Source: Podaxis mareebaensis (Eukaryota > Basidiomycota > Agaricomycetes > Agaricales > Agaricaceae). From it: 64,000 nt of DNA. Below the pieces are notes generated by a model that ran no database searches, was not told the origin of the DNA, and saw only the letters and a list, made by a program, of their open reading frames with translations. The position numbers and the translations under genes are program-made. The stretch covers positions 1 to 64,000 of the forward strand of contig JAEUWP010000333.1 of the NCBI GenBank assembly GCA_018524725.1, read 5' to 3'. Shown piece after piece: positions 47,303 to 57,378 of this stretch. Each line of letters opens with the position of its first letter. Position 1 is the stretch's first letter.

Positions 47303-48016
47303 TCAATAGCCGTGACCAGAGTGAGTCGTGTTCATATTTTCACAAGCAGGGCAATACGCTTGTATTTTGAGACCTATACACCAAAATGGTTTGATTCAGA
47401 GCTCAAGAACACTCATCCGTGGAGCTCGCACTTACTGTATTGCTCAGGAGCTTGGTGGCTGTAGGGATGAGTGTCCGTTGTGCGGCAGGATGTGCAGGCC
47501 GAGGCAGGTTTGACGGAGCCGCCGTGGTTGTAGGTCGGGATGTGAGAGGGTTGCAGGGACAAGGAGGTCAATTTGACATGGGAGTGACAGATAGATGCAC
47601 AGAACCGAAAAGAGAATGTCATATGCGTCATCAGAACCGATCTGGACCAGGCTTCCTGGTGATAACACCCAAGGAGATTACTCACTATTGCCAGCAAGTC
47701 TCTCTACAGTTGGCGCAGTGAGGCGGGTGCCTAGAGCTGAACCTGCAGAATCGACTTTCGCATGGGACCTGTTTGGAGAAGAGATAGGTAAGCTTCACCA
47801 TCACGACGATGACGCCCTCGTAGAGCTCACCAACTCGTCAGGCTAACGGCCGCTTGATTGCTTAGCTTATTGCGATGAGCAAGACATGGTGGGAAACGCA
47901 CCAATACCTCCACATGGTTACAGAGGTAGATTCTGCAAACACTGGCAAATGGGCGTTAGGGTCTTGAGCTAGTCAAGGGGCCACCTCCGAGCTACTTACT
48001 GTCTGAAACGGCACAT
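47303..48016 (-). CDS. Small Cys-rich protein C (unrecognised family)
   Basis: Six exons on the minus strand: 48016-48000, 47941-47902, 47842-47831, 47768-47686, 47458-47436 and 47373-47303; 81 aa. Exons 1-5 have exactly the lengths seen in A and B (17, 40, 12, 83, 23 nt). Motifs: MCRFRH, VCRIYLCNH, LPDEL, CESRFCRF, SRHPPHC, CRETCWQY, CPAC, with a His-containing C-terminal tail (HSGHGY). It shares more positions with A (CESRFC, SRHP) than with B. It lies about 30 kb from A and B in inverted orientation, so it is a dispersed copy. No signal peptide; probable small metal-binding protein of unknown function. A long frame on the opposite strand (47419-47721) only looks Cys-rich because it is the antisense. 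Confidence 0.75.
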
Positions 48017-48089
48017 TGTAACGGCGAGAGGTAAGTGGGGAGGAGTAAGTTAAGGCTTAGACGGGGAGGATGAAGAAGTGAATGCTGGA

Positions 48090-48120
48090 GGCTGGGAAGG
48101 TTACAGTAGCCTCTTTATAT
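48090..48120 (-). promoter_or_regulatory. Core promoter of Cys-rich gene C
   Basis: On the minus strand: TATAAAGAGGCTACTGTAAC, then CTTCCCAGCC, about 100 bases before the ATG at 48016. It aligns with the promoters of genes A and B. Confidence 0.65.
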
Positions 48121-49810
48121 GGGAGGAACGAAGGTCGATAATATGCTTCTTGCTACATGCGGGGGGTCTGGATGAGGTGCAACGTGTGTTTCCCGATGAC
48201 TGATGATTTTGGCGGTGCCCAAAGGTTCCCCAGGGAGGAGCATACTACGATGAGATCTGCCCAAAGCTCATGTTTCAGGAGTATGATGCTTGGGCGGCTT
48301 GGACCTAAATGCGGTCACCATCACAGAACACAGTCTCCAGTGTTTGGAATGATAAGCTTGAGTGCATGACGCAAGACCTGCTTTACGCAATCTGCGAAGG
48401 CGACTTGTGGTACATCACACCTGGTGACTTCTTGCAGGATAGTCTGTCGCTGAATGTCATGAAGGGTCTTGAACAACCTCACAAAAGGATAAATTATCTT
48501 TGACAGTCGCAATCAACGGTTGGAAAGCTCAGAACTTCATGACAATGAGACATTAGCATCCCTGGCTGTCTAGTTCGGCATCTCCAGTGCCATATTCAAG
48601 CGCCGCTCGTCAATGTACTACACTCTCCACAGCCACGCAACCACATGCACTGGTACCGAGGCTTTCCGATTTGCTTAACAAAAGTTGCATGGACGCTGAA
48701 CCATTCCAGGAAGTTGGAAAGGAGCATCCGTGGTTCGACGACCTGTGCTCGCGGCGAATCATTGTCTTATGGCCAGCGTTGCACTACTATTCGGAGATCA
48801 AATCGGTGTGTGACTTGTACCTGGCTTTACCCAGCACGCAATCGGGAGTGAGCAATGATATACTCCCTCACTACCCACATCTTCTCGCGCAATGTCTCCC
48901 ACTGGATCAAGGAGATTAGCTTCTAACACCAAAGAGACAAAGGCAAAAAAAGCCAAACACTTCCTGGGCCAAAATGTACCTATTTTCCCCTTTTGCATTT
49001 TGGCGTGACTCACGTCTCTATTTCTTGTGTGGCTCGAAGGATGCACTGGACCTTGCAAAAAGTATAGTTGAATCACAAGAGAAAAAAACAAAAAACCCCC
49101 TCCACACCACGGTTGGTTTATGCTTCAAAGTTGCGTGTTTTCCAGCCTATTCTGTGTGATTTGTAGGCCACAACGCCAAGGGGAACTCCGAGGGTTCGTT
49201 CCTCGCCCCCAAAGTCCAAGCTAGTGAGCACGAAATCACGCAATAGACGGTCACGCCATCTCATTTTTGCAAAACTGTAAACCAGGAAGAGACGAAGGCC
49301 CTCCTTGCTGCCGAAAAGGCTCGATCTAGACGGGAGAAGACCAAGGCAAGAAAAGAAAGATCACGGGCGGTGATCCCGGTGCTGAGTGAACGCTCGGATA
49401 GAAGCAGCCATCCGTGCCCAACGCCAACGCGAGCCGGGAAAAAATTTAAGACGGTATCTTTCGCATGAGAACCAGCAGAGACGATTAGATTGATGAAGGT
49501 CTAAAATTGGGCTATCGCTTATTCAATGATATGCGGGCGGGGTTCAGCGCTCCGCATTCAAGGCGTCGATCGAGGTATATTTGTAGCTTAGACCAGGCGT
49601 ACGCAGTCAGTTGTAATTTAGATGTATGAGCCTTTGAAGGAGCGGCTTTTGTGTCTTGTGGCCATAAGGCATCCTGAATGGCACATTCTTGAATTGGTAT
49701 CATGTTAAAGTTCTTTGCAACGCAGGCAGGTAGGCCTTGCTCCAACTTCGCGACATCTTGGCATGGCGCTGTTGTTGTCTTGGATATCGGCGTGTACAGT
49801 CATCCCCGTA

Positions 49811-49855
49811 GGGCCGGCATCATCTCAAGATTCTCAATTGAGATGATTTGGGCCC
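49811..49855. repeat. Inverted repeat with GC-rich outer arms
   Basis: ATCATCTCAA (49819-49828) and TTGAGATGAT (49838-49847) flank nine bases; GGGCC (49811-49815) and GGCCC (49851-49855) extend the stem after a short mismatch. No neighbouring feature explains it. Confidence 0.4.
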
Positions 49856-50381
49856 ACAACAGGTGAGTTATCCGACCGACCGGCATTGAAAACTTCATTT
49901 ATCATCACCGTAAGTCGTACCTTTAGGCCTGATCCGAGGGAGCATATGTTCCGTTGTCTCATCATATTAATGAATCAGCTGATCAATCCCGAGATAGAAC
50001 AAGAAGGGGTGACTTGGGCGCAATAGGAGAGGTGGCACTGAGACGCAACTATGCCGCTTGCTGGGCCCTCGGATGACCAGACAATCCTATGCAGGATATA
50101 CAAAAGCTCTATGAGGTGAGAGCGAGATATAATAGTAAACATATCTCAGTTCATCTTCGCCGAGAGGGTCGGAATTGAAGCTGTAAGGAGGATAACACGG
50201 TTGCGTAACTGGTCCGTTGGCCAAGGGGTGATCCCGGTTACACAATCACGTGGCAAGTAGAACCCTAACCCAAGGGGTGGCATATGTCAGACAAACTCTG
50301 ATTTGGGTGTTGAAGTTGACCTTGACCAATGCTGGACAATTTCTTCTGAAGCTGCGCACTTTCCCTACGACGTCCCACGAT

Positions 50382-52684
50382 ATGGCTACAAATCTCGATC
50401 GACATGACATCTATACTGGAAAATCAAAAACCCTATACACCGCGGTGTTGTACGACAACATTCCTCAATCCAGTCTTTCGTCGCTGGCAGGCGAAACTAG
50501 GGCATGCACAACCTATCTGAAACGCCTAACGCGCGAACACCTCGCGAGAGCGAATATGGGGGAGGTTGACCCGTCCGTCACCGGCTCCCCCAGCTTCGAA
50601 TCCCAAGATAGGATTGCTCGACTGACGGAAAAGGTGAAGCGAGCTTATTCTGATGCCAACGGGAACCCTGCGGATGGTCGATGGAGTTTCGTGTCGGATC
50701 TTTTGCGTTTGAACACAACGAGAGGAGGGCGACATTGGTTAGGGACTAATATGGATGTTAAAGTTCTTGATGTTCCCCAGCACCTCTGCGTCATTCCCAA
50801 GACAAACGAAGAGTGGTCCGAACTGGAGCGCAAGTGGAAGGAAGAGGAGAGTGTCAAGAACAAAGTTCAGAAGTGGATTGCGACGGCAGAGTTCGAGCCT
50901 CTGACTCCTGAAACAACGATTATTCGAGAAACAGGTGCAGATGACGAGTCATCCAGCCAACCCCCCTTCGGAACTGCGGGCAAGCCTTCAGACCATGGTA
51001 GCCGCAAGTTGACTTCGCAGGCTACGTTAAAGGCGGTTTCCGGTCCGATAGGTTCCCTTTCCAAAGCTTCCGGGTTCGGTTTCACGGTGATAAAACGATC
51101 TAATGCAACTGTGACGGACAAGCCAAAGCCCAGAAGGCCTCAACTGCCGCCTTCTCCGCCTCCACCCCTTCCTGATGCTTCCGGTGAACACCCAGAAGTT
51201 CAGACTCCGAAAGGCAGCGTCGCATCGGAAACTAATGCCATTTCATGTCAAGAACAAGTGCAGCCACCAGACGCGACTGCTGATGTATCTGACGGCGTAC
51301 GTCGTTCCTTTTCGTATGTGCCATTTCTGACGTAACCTACGAGCAGATTTTTCTCCCACCTTCATTTTCCTTATCTCAAGTTGAGACCTCTACTCCATTG
51401 CCAGGCCGCGCTAGCGGGGCCCGGAAGCCGGCACCAATCCCATCTACTGACCTATTGTGCCAACCCACTATTTCCTCTCCCCAAACCCGAAATGTCTCTT
51501 TTTCCCCCCCGCCTGCATCGCACGTTCCCGAGCCGTCGTCCTCTCAAGTACGAGGCGATGTGTTTGATAGCATCCGAAAACGCATTCGATCACGATCGCC
51601 AGAGGAAGAGCCAGCAGCCAAACGACCACGAATACCCGAGGTCGTTGAAGATCATCAGCCTACGCCAGTGCCATTTGATGCTCCGAATGCATGTCATACA
51701 ACACCTCTTCTCAAAAACCTTCCTAGGTTGACGGAACTTCTAGCATCAACCAAGCGCAGCAGGCGCACAATGGTCAAGGGAAGACCCGCCTCGAAGGCTC
51801 ATGAAGAGCTCCATGCCTCATCTGATGCTTCGGGGCCCGATGACCCTGAAAAGTCCAAAATCGAAATAGCCGCTACATCGGATTTACTCAACAACTCTAA
51901 AGTTGAACATGATGTTGATCTCAATTCGCAGCCCAACCAAGTTGCAGTCGAAGCTGAAGTTATCTTGCCGGGTGGCTCAGAGCAACCGTCGTTCTCTGTT
52001 CCCGAGCTGCCATCCAAGGAGCCGTTGCCTAAGATCATTGACATCCACGCACCCGAGGACCCCACCACGGCAAATTCCTTGCTAAGTCGTCCAACACAAC
52101 CCGAAGTGCCCTCTCCTCTCAAGCTAGTGTTCGGTACAAAATTACGAACGGTTGTCACCGAACCTTCCGTTGAGGAAGTATTGGCAGTTCCCGAGTCTCG
52201 ACCGCGGACTCCCACTTCTGAATCGCCTAAATCCAACCCTTTCCGATTCCCTTCCGCCGGTCCAGATTCATTGCCCTCTAACTTAGAGCCGACATCATAT
52301 AACCTCTATGGTCTAGACGTCCTCGATAACCCATCTCCAGCAAAATCACTCTCATCCCTTGCGGGTTCTGATTCTGAATCAGATTCTGTCGACGAGGAAG
52401 AGCAGACGATGGACTGCCTTACTATTCCTAAGAACATACATCTACTCGACCTCGAGTTCAATCCTCAGTTCACCTCCACGCAGAAGCCAAGTACAGGGTT
52501 GGACGTCAATACGACCTCAAACACTCGCACAGGTACATCGTTACCCTCGGGCGGCCCGAACTGGGAAAATGAGAAGTTACCTTCGACATCACAACTGCAG
52601 GCTGAGGTCAACAGCCAAGTGGATGAGTTCGATAAATTCATGGAAACGGATCTGAGCTATGATTTGGTTGCTCGGGGACTGTAG
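50382..52684 (+). CDS. Unrecognised, probably nuclear, disordered protein
   Basis: Two exons (50382-51296 and 51347-52684), 750 aa. ATG 50382 is the first ATG of the frame. Residues 1-200 look structured: LSSLAGETRACTTYLKRLTR, DGRWSFVSDLLRLNTTRGGR, LCVIPKTNEEWSELERKW. The rest is low-complexity, with a polyproline stretch (PQLPPSPPPPLPDAS), a bipartite-like nuclear signal (KRIRSRSP ... AAKRPRI), a short hydrophobic/basic motif (TPLLKNLPRLTELLASTKRS) and an acidic Ser/Glu/Asp patch (SLAGSDSESDSVDEEEQ). No known domain recognised. The composition suggests a nuclear scaffold or regulatory protein; this is inference. Confidence 0.6.
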
Positions 52685-53388
52685 TGGTTACGAGTTCTTG
52701 CAGTGACTTTTCTTTGCATGGCCTGCGATATCAATCGTTATGGACATCTGCGTTGTTTGCTCGGGACCTCTCGGCTATTCATGGTTAAATGCGTTGGATC
52801 TCTATTTGTACCGTTTGACATTTCTCTTCTGGTCGTACTTGCATTCCTTGCTCCTGTCGATGTATGATGCTCTTGGGCGCGACTACTCGACCTAAGCGAT
52901 ACTCCCTCCCCTGATCTCCATGCGATACATGTAACACCGTAGCCCATTACTTCTATTCAACTTTCCGTGTATGATGCGCCTTGTATTTTGAACCTACACT
53001 ACTTCCCAAGAATTTAACACCGTTTCAGCGACATGAGTCAAAGTAGCCTATGTGGCGCTCGGCGCTCAAAGGCCACCGGCTTTTGTGCCAAATTTGGTTT
53101 TCGTCGGCTGAGTTGCGACTGATTCTGGTCGCTTTGTTTGAGGGATATAGGCAGATAGGTGAAAGGAACAAGGTCGTGTCCGCAGGATATACAGGATGCC
53201 TAAGCACATGAAACCTGCCATCACGGTGATACTGGTAGTAGTGCAAGTACGCTTGGCGTAAGGTTGGTGGCTATCCAAGGTTCTGCCAGCCTATGCCGGT
53301 TGCACTCGGGTGTTGATTGAAGACGTCAAAAAATCAAAGAATCTACACTACAAATACTCGCGGCGTTTTGCTATCATATCCCCCCTTA
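52685..53388. other. Convergent 3' region, no gene seen
   Basis: 3' flanks of the convergent genes at 50382-52684 and 53389-54965. Minus-strand short frames (53025-53278) lack any support. Confidence 0.4.
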
Positions 53389-54965
53389 CTACTCGAAGAA
53401 GATGACAGCCACTGTTAATTCATCCCTGTTAGAAATATCGTGAGTTATTCTTGGAGGGTAAAGCCAGAGATGGGCAGCATACCTGCTATTCACAGAAAAT
53501 GGATCCGGAACTTTCAGCAGTCCCTCCGTAAACGCTGTATTTGCCCCACCCAGCGCGTTTCGAACCAAATGAGCTCCAGCATTGTTATCGATGCAGATAA
53601 ATCTCTTCGGAATTTGCCATCGCTTATACCACGTTGTTGTATCTCCTGATTCGTCTGGCAGATCGACTGGAAGCATCTCCCGGTCAAAGATCTCATCAGT
53701 GGTTTCATAAATAGGAGCCTTGAGACCGTAACACCTTTTCATCAGCCACACGCCAACAAGGCCCACAGCTTCTTCATTCGTGAGAGTGTCCCAAAACCCT
53801 TTATTGGCCATAATGAGGAAGTCGTCAGGCTGTATGTGGATCGTCGTAACTTCAGGTTCGGCAGTAAGGGATGGTGTGTGTCTCTCCGCGGGTGAATCCG
53901 AGCTCGGCTTGAGGTAAAGGTCGCGTAAGGGGGGCTCGCAAAAGTATTCCTTGTGCATCCGCTCTTGTACTTCTTGACTCCATTTACACATCGCCAGCCC
54001 AAAGGCCCGCGTGACATCTCGCCCAATATGTCTCTGGAGAGTTCCGATGTCGGTGTCAGAATGCGATTCTCGAAGACGAGCTTGTTCCACCGGATTGGTG
54101 GAGGTGTGCTCGGAGGTGAGGACGTGAACCTCAAGATAGGGTGTGCCATCCTCACGCTGAGATTGACGACCCAATATAGCTCGTGAGTCGCCAGTATTTG
54201 CGACTTTGAGGATCCGTGTCCCGTCGTCATAGAATGCGAGCGTTGCCGTTGTTCCTGAGATAGCGGCCGAAAGTTGAGTTGCATTGAGAGACTTTGAAGG
54301 CGACGAGAGGATCATGTCCTGTGCTTGGTTCACGATTCCGTGATCGACGTCTTTGAAAGCCTTCTTTAATGACCTATCATACTCGTCTGAAGGTACCTCG
54401 GATTTGAGTTCCGCGGAGGGGTGAACCTTTTCGGGGTCGCCTAGCCGAGTGGTATATTTGTTGATGAGGGATGTGAGGACGGCAGCGACGGTGGGAATGA
54501 GCGTTCTGAATAAGAAGACACTTGTCTCCCAGCCCCGCAGGCCTTCGCCGAGAGCAGCGAAGACCCAATTGGGGCCGTGGTTCATTGAAATCGAGTGAAA
54601 GATCAGACTACAGTATCTATCTGCTTTGCTGAGGAGAAATGAATGAGTGGTACAATGAAGATCCAGTGAGGACTTACTTGGGCAACGAAGCATAATCATA
54701 CCGTATAATCTTCACGCCATTCCATCCACTTGTATTACTGGACATCCAATCGTGGTTCATAAGCGGATCTGTCCCTGTGAATGGGTTGATAAATTCGCTG
54801 GCGCCACCCGCGACGTGAAGACGTACTCCTCTTGGCAGCCTCGTTTTCTGTAGTAGATAGTTCGCTGTCCGTATATATCGTGCGTCCCCAGTAATAAGAA
54901 TAGCTTGCTAACGAAGCCGTTGTTGACAGTCCGAAGAGAAACCGTCGACTTTGTATCCAAGCCAT
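53389..54965 (-). CDS. PP2C-family protein 2 (degenerate, likely pseudophosphatase)
   Basis: Four exons (54965-54827, 54774-54678, 54607-53483, 53425-53389), 465 aa, phases consistent. Exon 1 encodes a short Arg-containing, hydrophobic N-terminus (MAWIQSRRFLFGLSTTASLA) like a mitochondrial or membrane signal. Recognisable PP2C parts are IIRYDYASLPN, GWETSVFLFRTLIPTVAAVL, KVANTGDSRAILGRQ, FLIMANKGFWDTLTNEEAVGLVGVW, HLVRNALGGANTAF and NRDELTVAVIFFE. The metal-binding DGH between WVF and GWETS is replaced by ALGEGLR, and the later Ser/Thr-Asp-Gly by Asn-Lys-Gly. Only GDSRA and the final Asp remain, so catalysis is unlikely. The frame is nevertheless intact, which argues that the protein has a use (binding or decoy). 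Confidence 0.78.
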
Positions 54966-57378
54966 TGAGGATCTGGTGTGTGAAGCAAATAAGTTAGAAA
55001 CTGAATAGAAGCTAGCACCATGAAGAAATTCCCACATACTGACGATAAACTGCGGAGGAGAAAATAGTTAGGGCATAGCCATAGCCATGCTCATGACATT
55101 GTAGTGCTAGCGGTTTCCGCTCACAAACCTGCCCGCCGTACCGCGATCCACCGTGTCACGCCGTGACGCTCGGAGGGACCGAAGTTCCGGAAATGCCATG
55201 ATAATTCTGAAGAAATACAAGGAACTTGAACGATAGCCAACTGAATAACCCATTGAACCCATTGGACACTATTGTAAAGGAGATCCTCGCGCTCATCTTG
55301 CTTATCTCGATTTACGGCCAATACCTTCCCAAATTGGCTCCCTTTTTAAAATTCGAGCCGCTAACGGAGTACGGCTACGCACGCTGGCGTATTGGTCTGT
55401 CGTCTATTCCTTTCTCTTGTCGCTGAATCATTATGATTGAGCCTATTCATATACAGTTTATTCCTCATGCACACATACTGACCGTGTTGGACATGACTCG
55501 GAGCGGGATCAAGACTACTCAACTGCTGCGAACGGAAGATCAGACAGACGATAACCAAGTCTTCTCTTTTGGTTTAGAAGCTCCAGTTGGGTTTGGTTTT
55601 CCTGGAGGAACGAACCGGTTGTCTGGGCTCGACTGTGAAGACAGGGTTTGAAAACGTTTGGGTTTGTGCCGGAGTAGAGAATGTGTAGGAGAGTTTCGTA
55701 AAGGTATTCCTTGCGCATCCACTCCTACACGTTCACACGTCGTGAGACCAAAAGCCTGTAATAATTCACCCAGTATATTTCTGAAGGACCCCGCTAGTGA
55801 TGACGTGAATTGCCATTGTTTGCGACCTTGAGGGTGTATGTGTTGTTGCCATAGAATGCGAACATCACCTTAGCTCCTGTGATAGCGGCCGAGGATTGGA
55901 CCTTGCCGAGGGTCTTTGAGGGCGATGAAAAGATCATGTATCATGCCTTGTGGTTGATTTATGACCCCCATAATCGGCATCTCCGAAAATCTTCTTGATC
56001 GGCCTGTCATACCCTTATGGAGGTACTTCGCAATAAATTTTGACAAGTCGCCCAGGGGAGAGGTATTTGCCAAGGAGGGAACTGAGGGGCAGGAGACGAA
56101 TATATTGTGAATCACTTCATCCTTCTGAGAAGGGGAGTATTACTTTCCTTAGAGGTGAAGGATGAGTAAGTGTAGCCGAATCCAGCAGCCATTCGTAACC
56201 GATCGAAGGGATGTTACGAGTTACAGGGTTATGGTTATGCGTAGAGTAAAAAGAAGCGGACCATTCAGGCAAGGTGCAGTAGCGATCATGACGTCCGCGG
56301 CATGAGTTTTCTACAGGCTGCCGAGGTGTTTGATGTTGACAGTTGGTGTTTGGTTGGCATGGTTGGGAAGGTTCGGGACTGGAACAAGGTGATGGAGGCA
56401 CTGGGAATCCGAATTGAATCATACATACACCACAATACTTCATCCCAAAGAACTTCGCTATGAAAGGGCAGTGACCCATATAAGTTAATACAGTCTCCGA
56501 GCGCTACAACCAGCAGATCAACCAGAATGTTACACTCAGGAGATACGAATTCATACATGGTAACCATCATGACTTCTAGCAAGACATGTGCATGAGGCCT
56601 TGAGGACCCATATGATTGGTTCTCAATTCCCTATCCCGTCCCCGGACACCAGAAACAATCCGACAATGACGGCACCAGGAAAAAAAGCGGACCCGAAAAC
56701 CAAACGCGATAGACACTTGCGAGAGGAAGGCGAAGATGATTTAATAACTCCCGAGCGCTAAAGGGCACCACACCAGGCCCAAGGAATGCAAGAAAAGATG
56801 AGAAGTGATAAAAATACACCTATGTATGTACGTTCTGTAAAGGCTTGGGACAGGATCCAACAAATAGGCAAAGCCCCAAAATTGATACTGGTAGGGGGAA
56901 AGGGAAGAAAGAATGGGAGGTGTTAGCAGATGTTGATGACAAGGAGAGAGAAAGAGAATAATAAAAAGGAAAATTTTGATATCATAAAGGCGATTATAAG
57001 TAGTACCTATATTCGTTCGTCAAGTTATTTGGTTCGTGACTTGCGTTCCAATTTGTTCCGAGTTTCCGTATTTCCAGTCCTCCATAGTCTATGAGCCTGA
57101 TTTCGCCGATCGTTCCGAGGAGAAAAAGAAGACGGAGAAGAAGCATATAAAGTAGAAAGCAGAGAGAAGAGGTCGTAGGGGCCATCCACGTGGTAACCAG
57201 TATGCTGCATCGTCTAGGCATATGAAACGGCCGAGGATCCGAGACGTAACTGCCTTCTTAATGAAGCCAGTCAAGGGGGGAAGGGGAGGGCGGCGCGCTT
57301 AGGGAGTGCAACACACTGGATTCAATGTGCGTGCCATGCTGCGCGGGGCGCAACACACACATGACATGTGGGTCACGC
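54966..57378. other. Intergenic with PP2C relic
   Basis: Includes the decayed PP2C copy at 55670-56090 (listed separately). The remainder (54966-55660 and 56100-57378) has no supportable gene; a Pro/Cys-rich minus frame at 56117-56479 lacks family features. Near 57240-57380 lies the 3' flank of shugoshin. Confidence 0.4.
55670..56090 (-). pseudogene. Relic of a third PP2C-like gene
   Basis: The plus strand here parallels PP2C-like gene 2 (53930-54410) at nucleotide level. Shared blocks are GGTATTCCTTGCGCATCCAC, CCATAGAATGCGA, GTGATAGCGGCCGA, GTCTTTGAGGGCGATGA, AAGATCATGT and GGCCTGTCATAC. The middle of the gene is deleted and stops and frameshifts break the frame. It is a head-to-tail decayed duplicate lying upstream of gene 2. 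Confidence 0.7.

Larger units (their letters stand above)
48017..50381. other. Gene-poor intergenic region
   Basis: 2.4 kb without a recognised gene. 48090-48120 carries the gene C promoter. An inverted repeat lies at 49819-49828/49838-49847. Frames at 48157-48369, 48587-48919 and 49512-49745 have no supportable identity. Confidence 0.45.

Noticed and set aside
47419..47721. Cys-rich plus-strand frame
   Set aside because: It is antisense to Cys-rich gene C, whose spliced minus-strand model is supported by two paralogues.
54757..55037. Apparent frameshift at the 5' end of PP2C-like gene 2
   Set aside because: A 52-nt intron (54826-54775, GTACGT...TTCACAG) joins the two frames cleanly, so no break needs to be invoked.
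56117..56479. Pro/Cys-rich minus-strand frame considered as another small Cys-rich gene
   Set aside because: The Cys spacing and exon plan do not match the A/B/C family and no splice model improves it.
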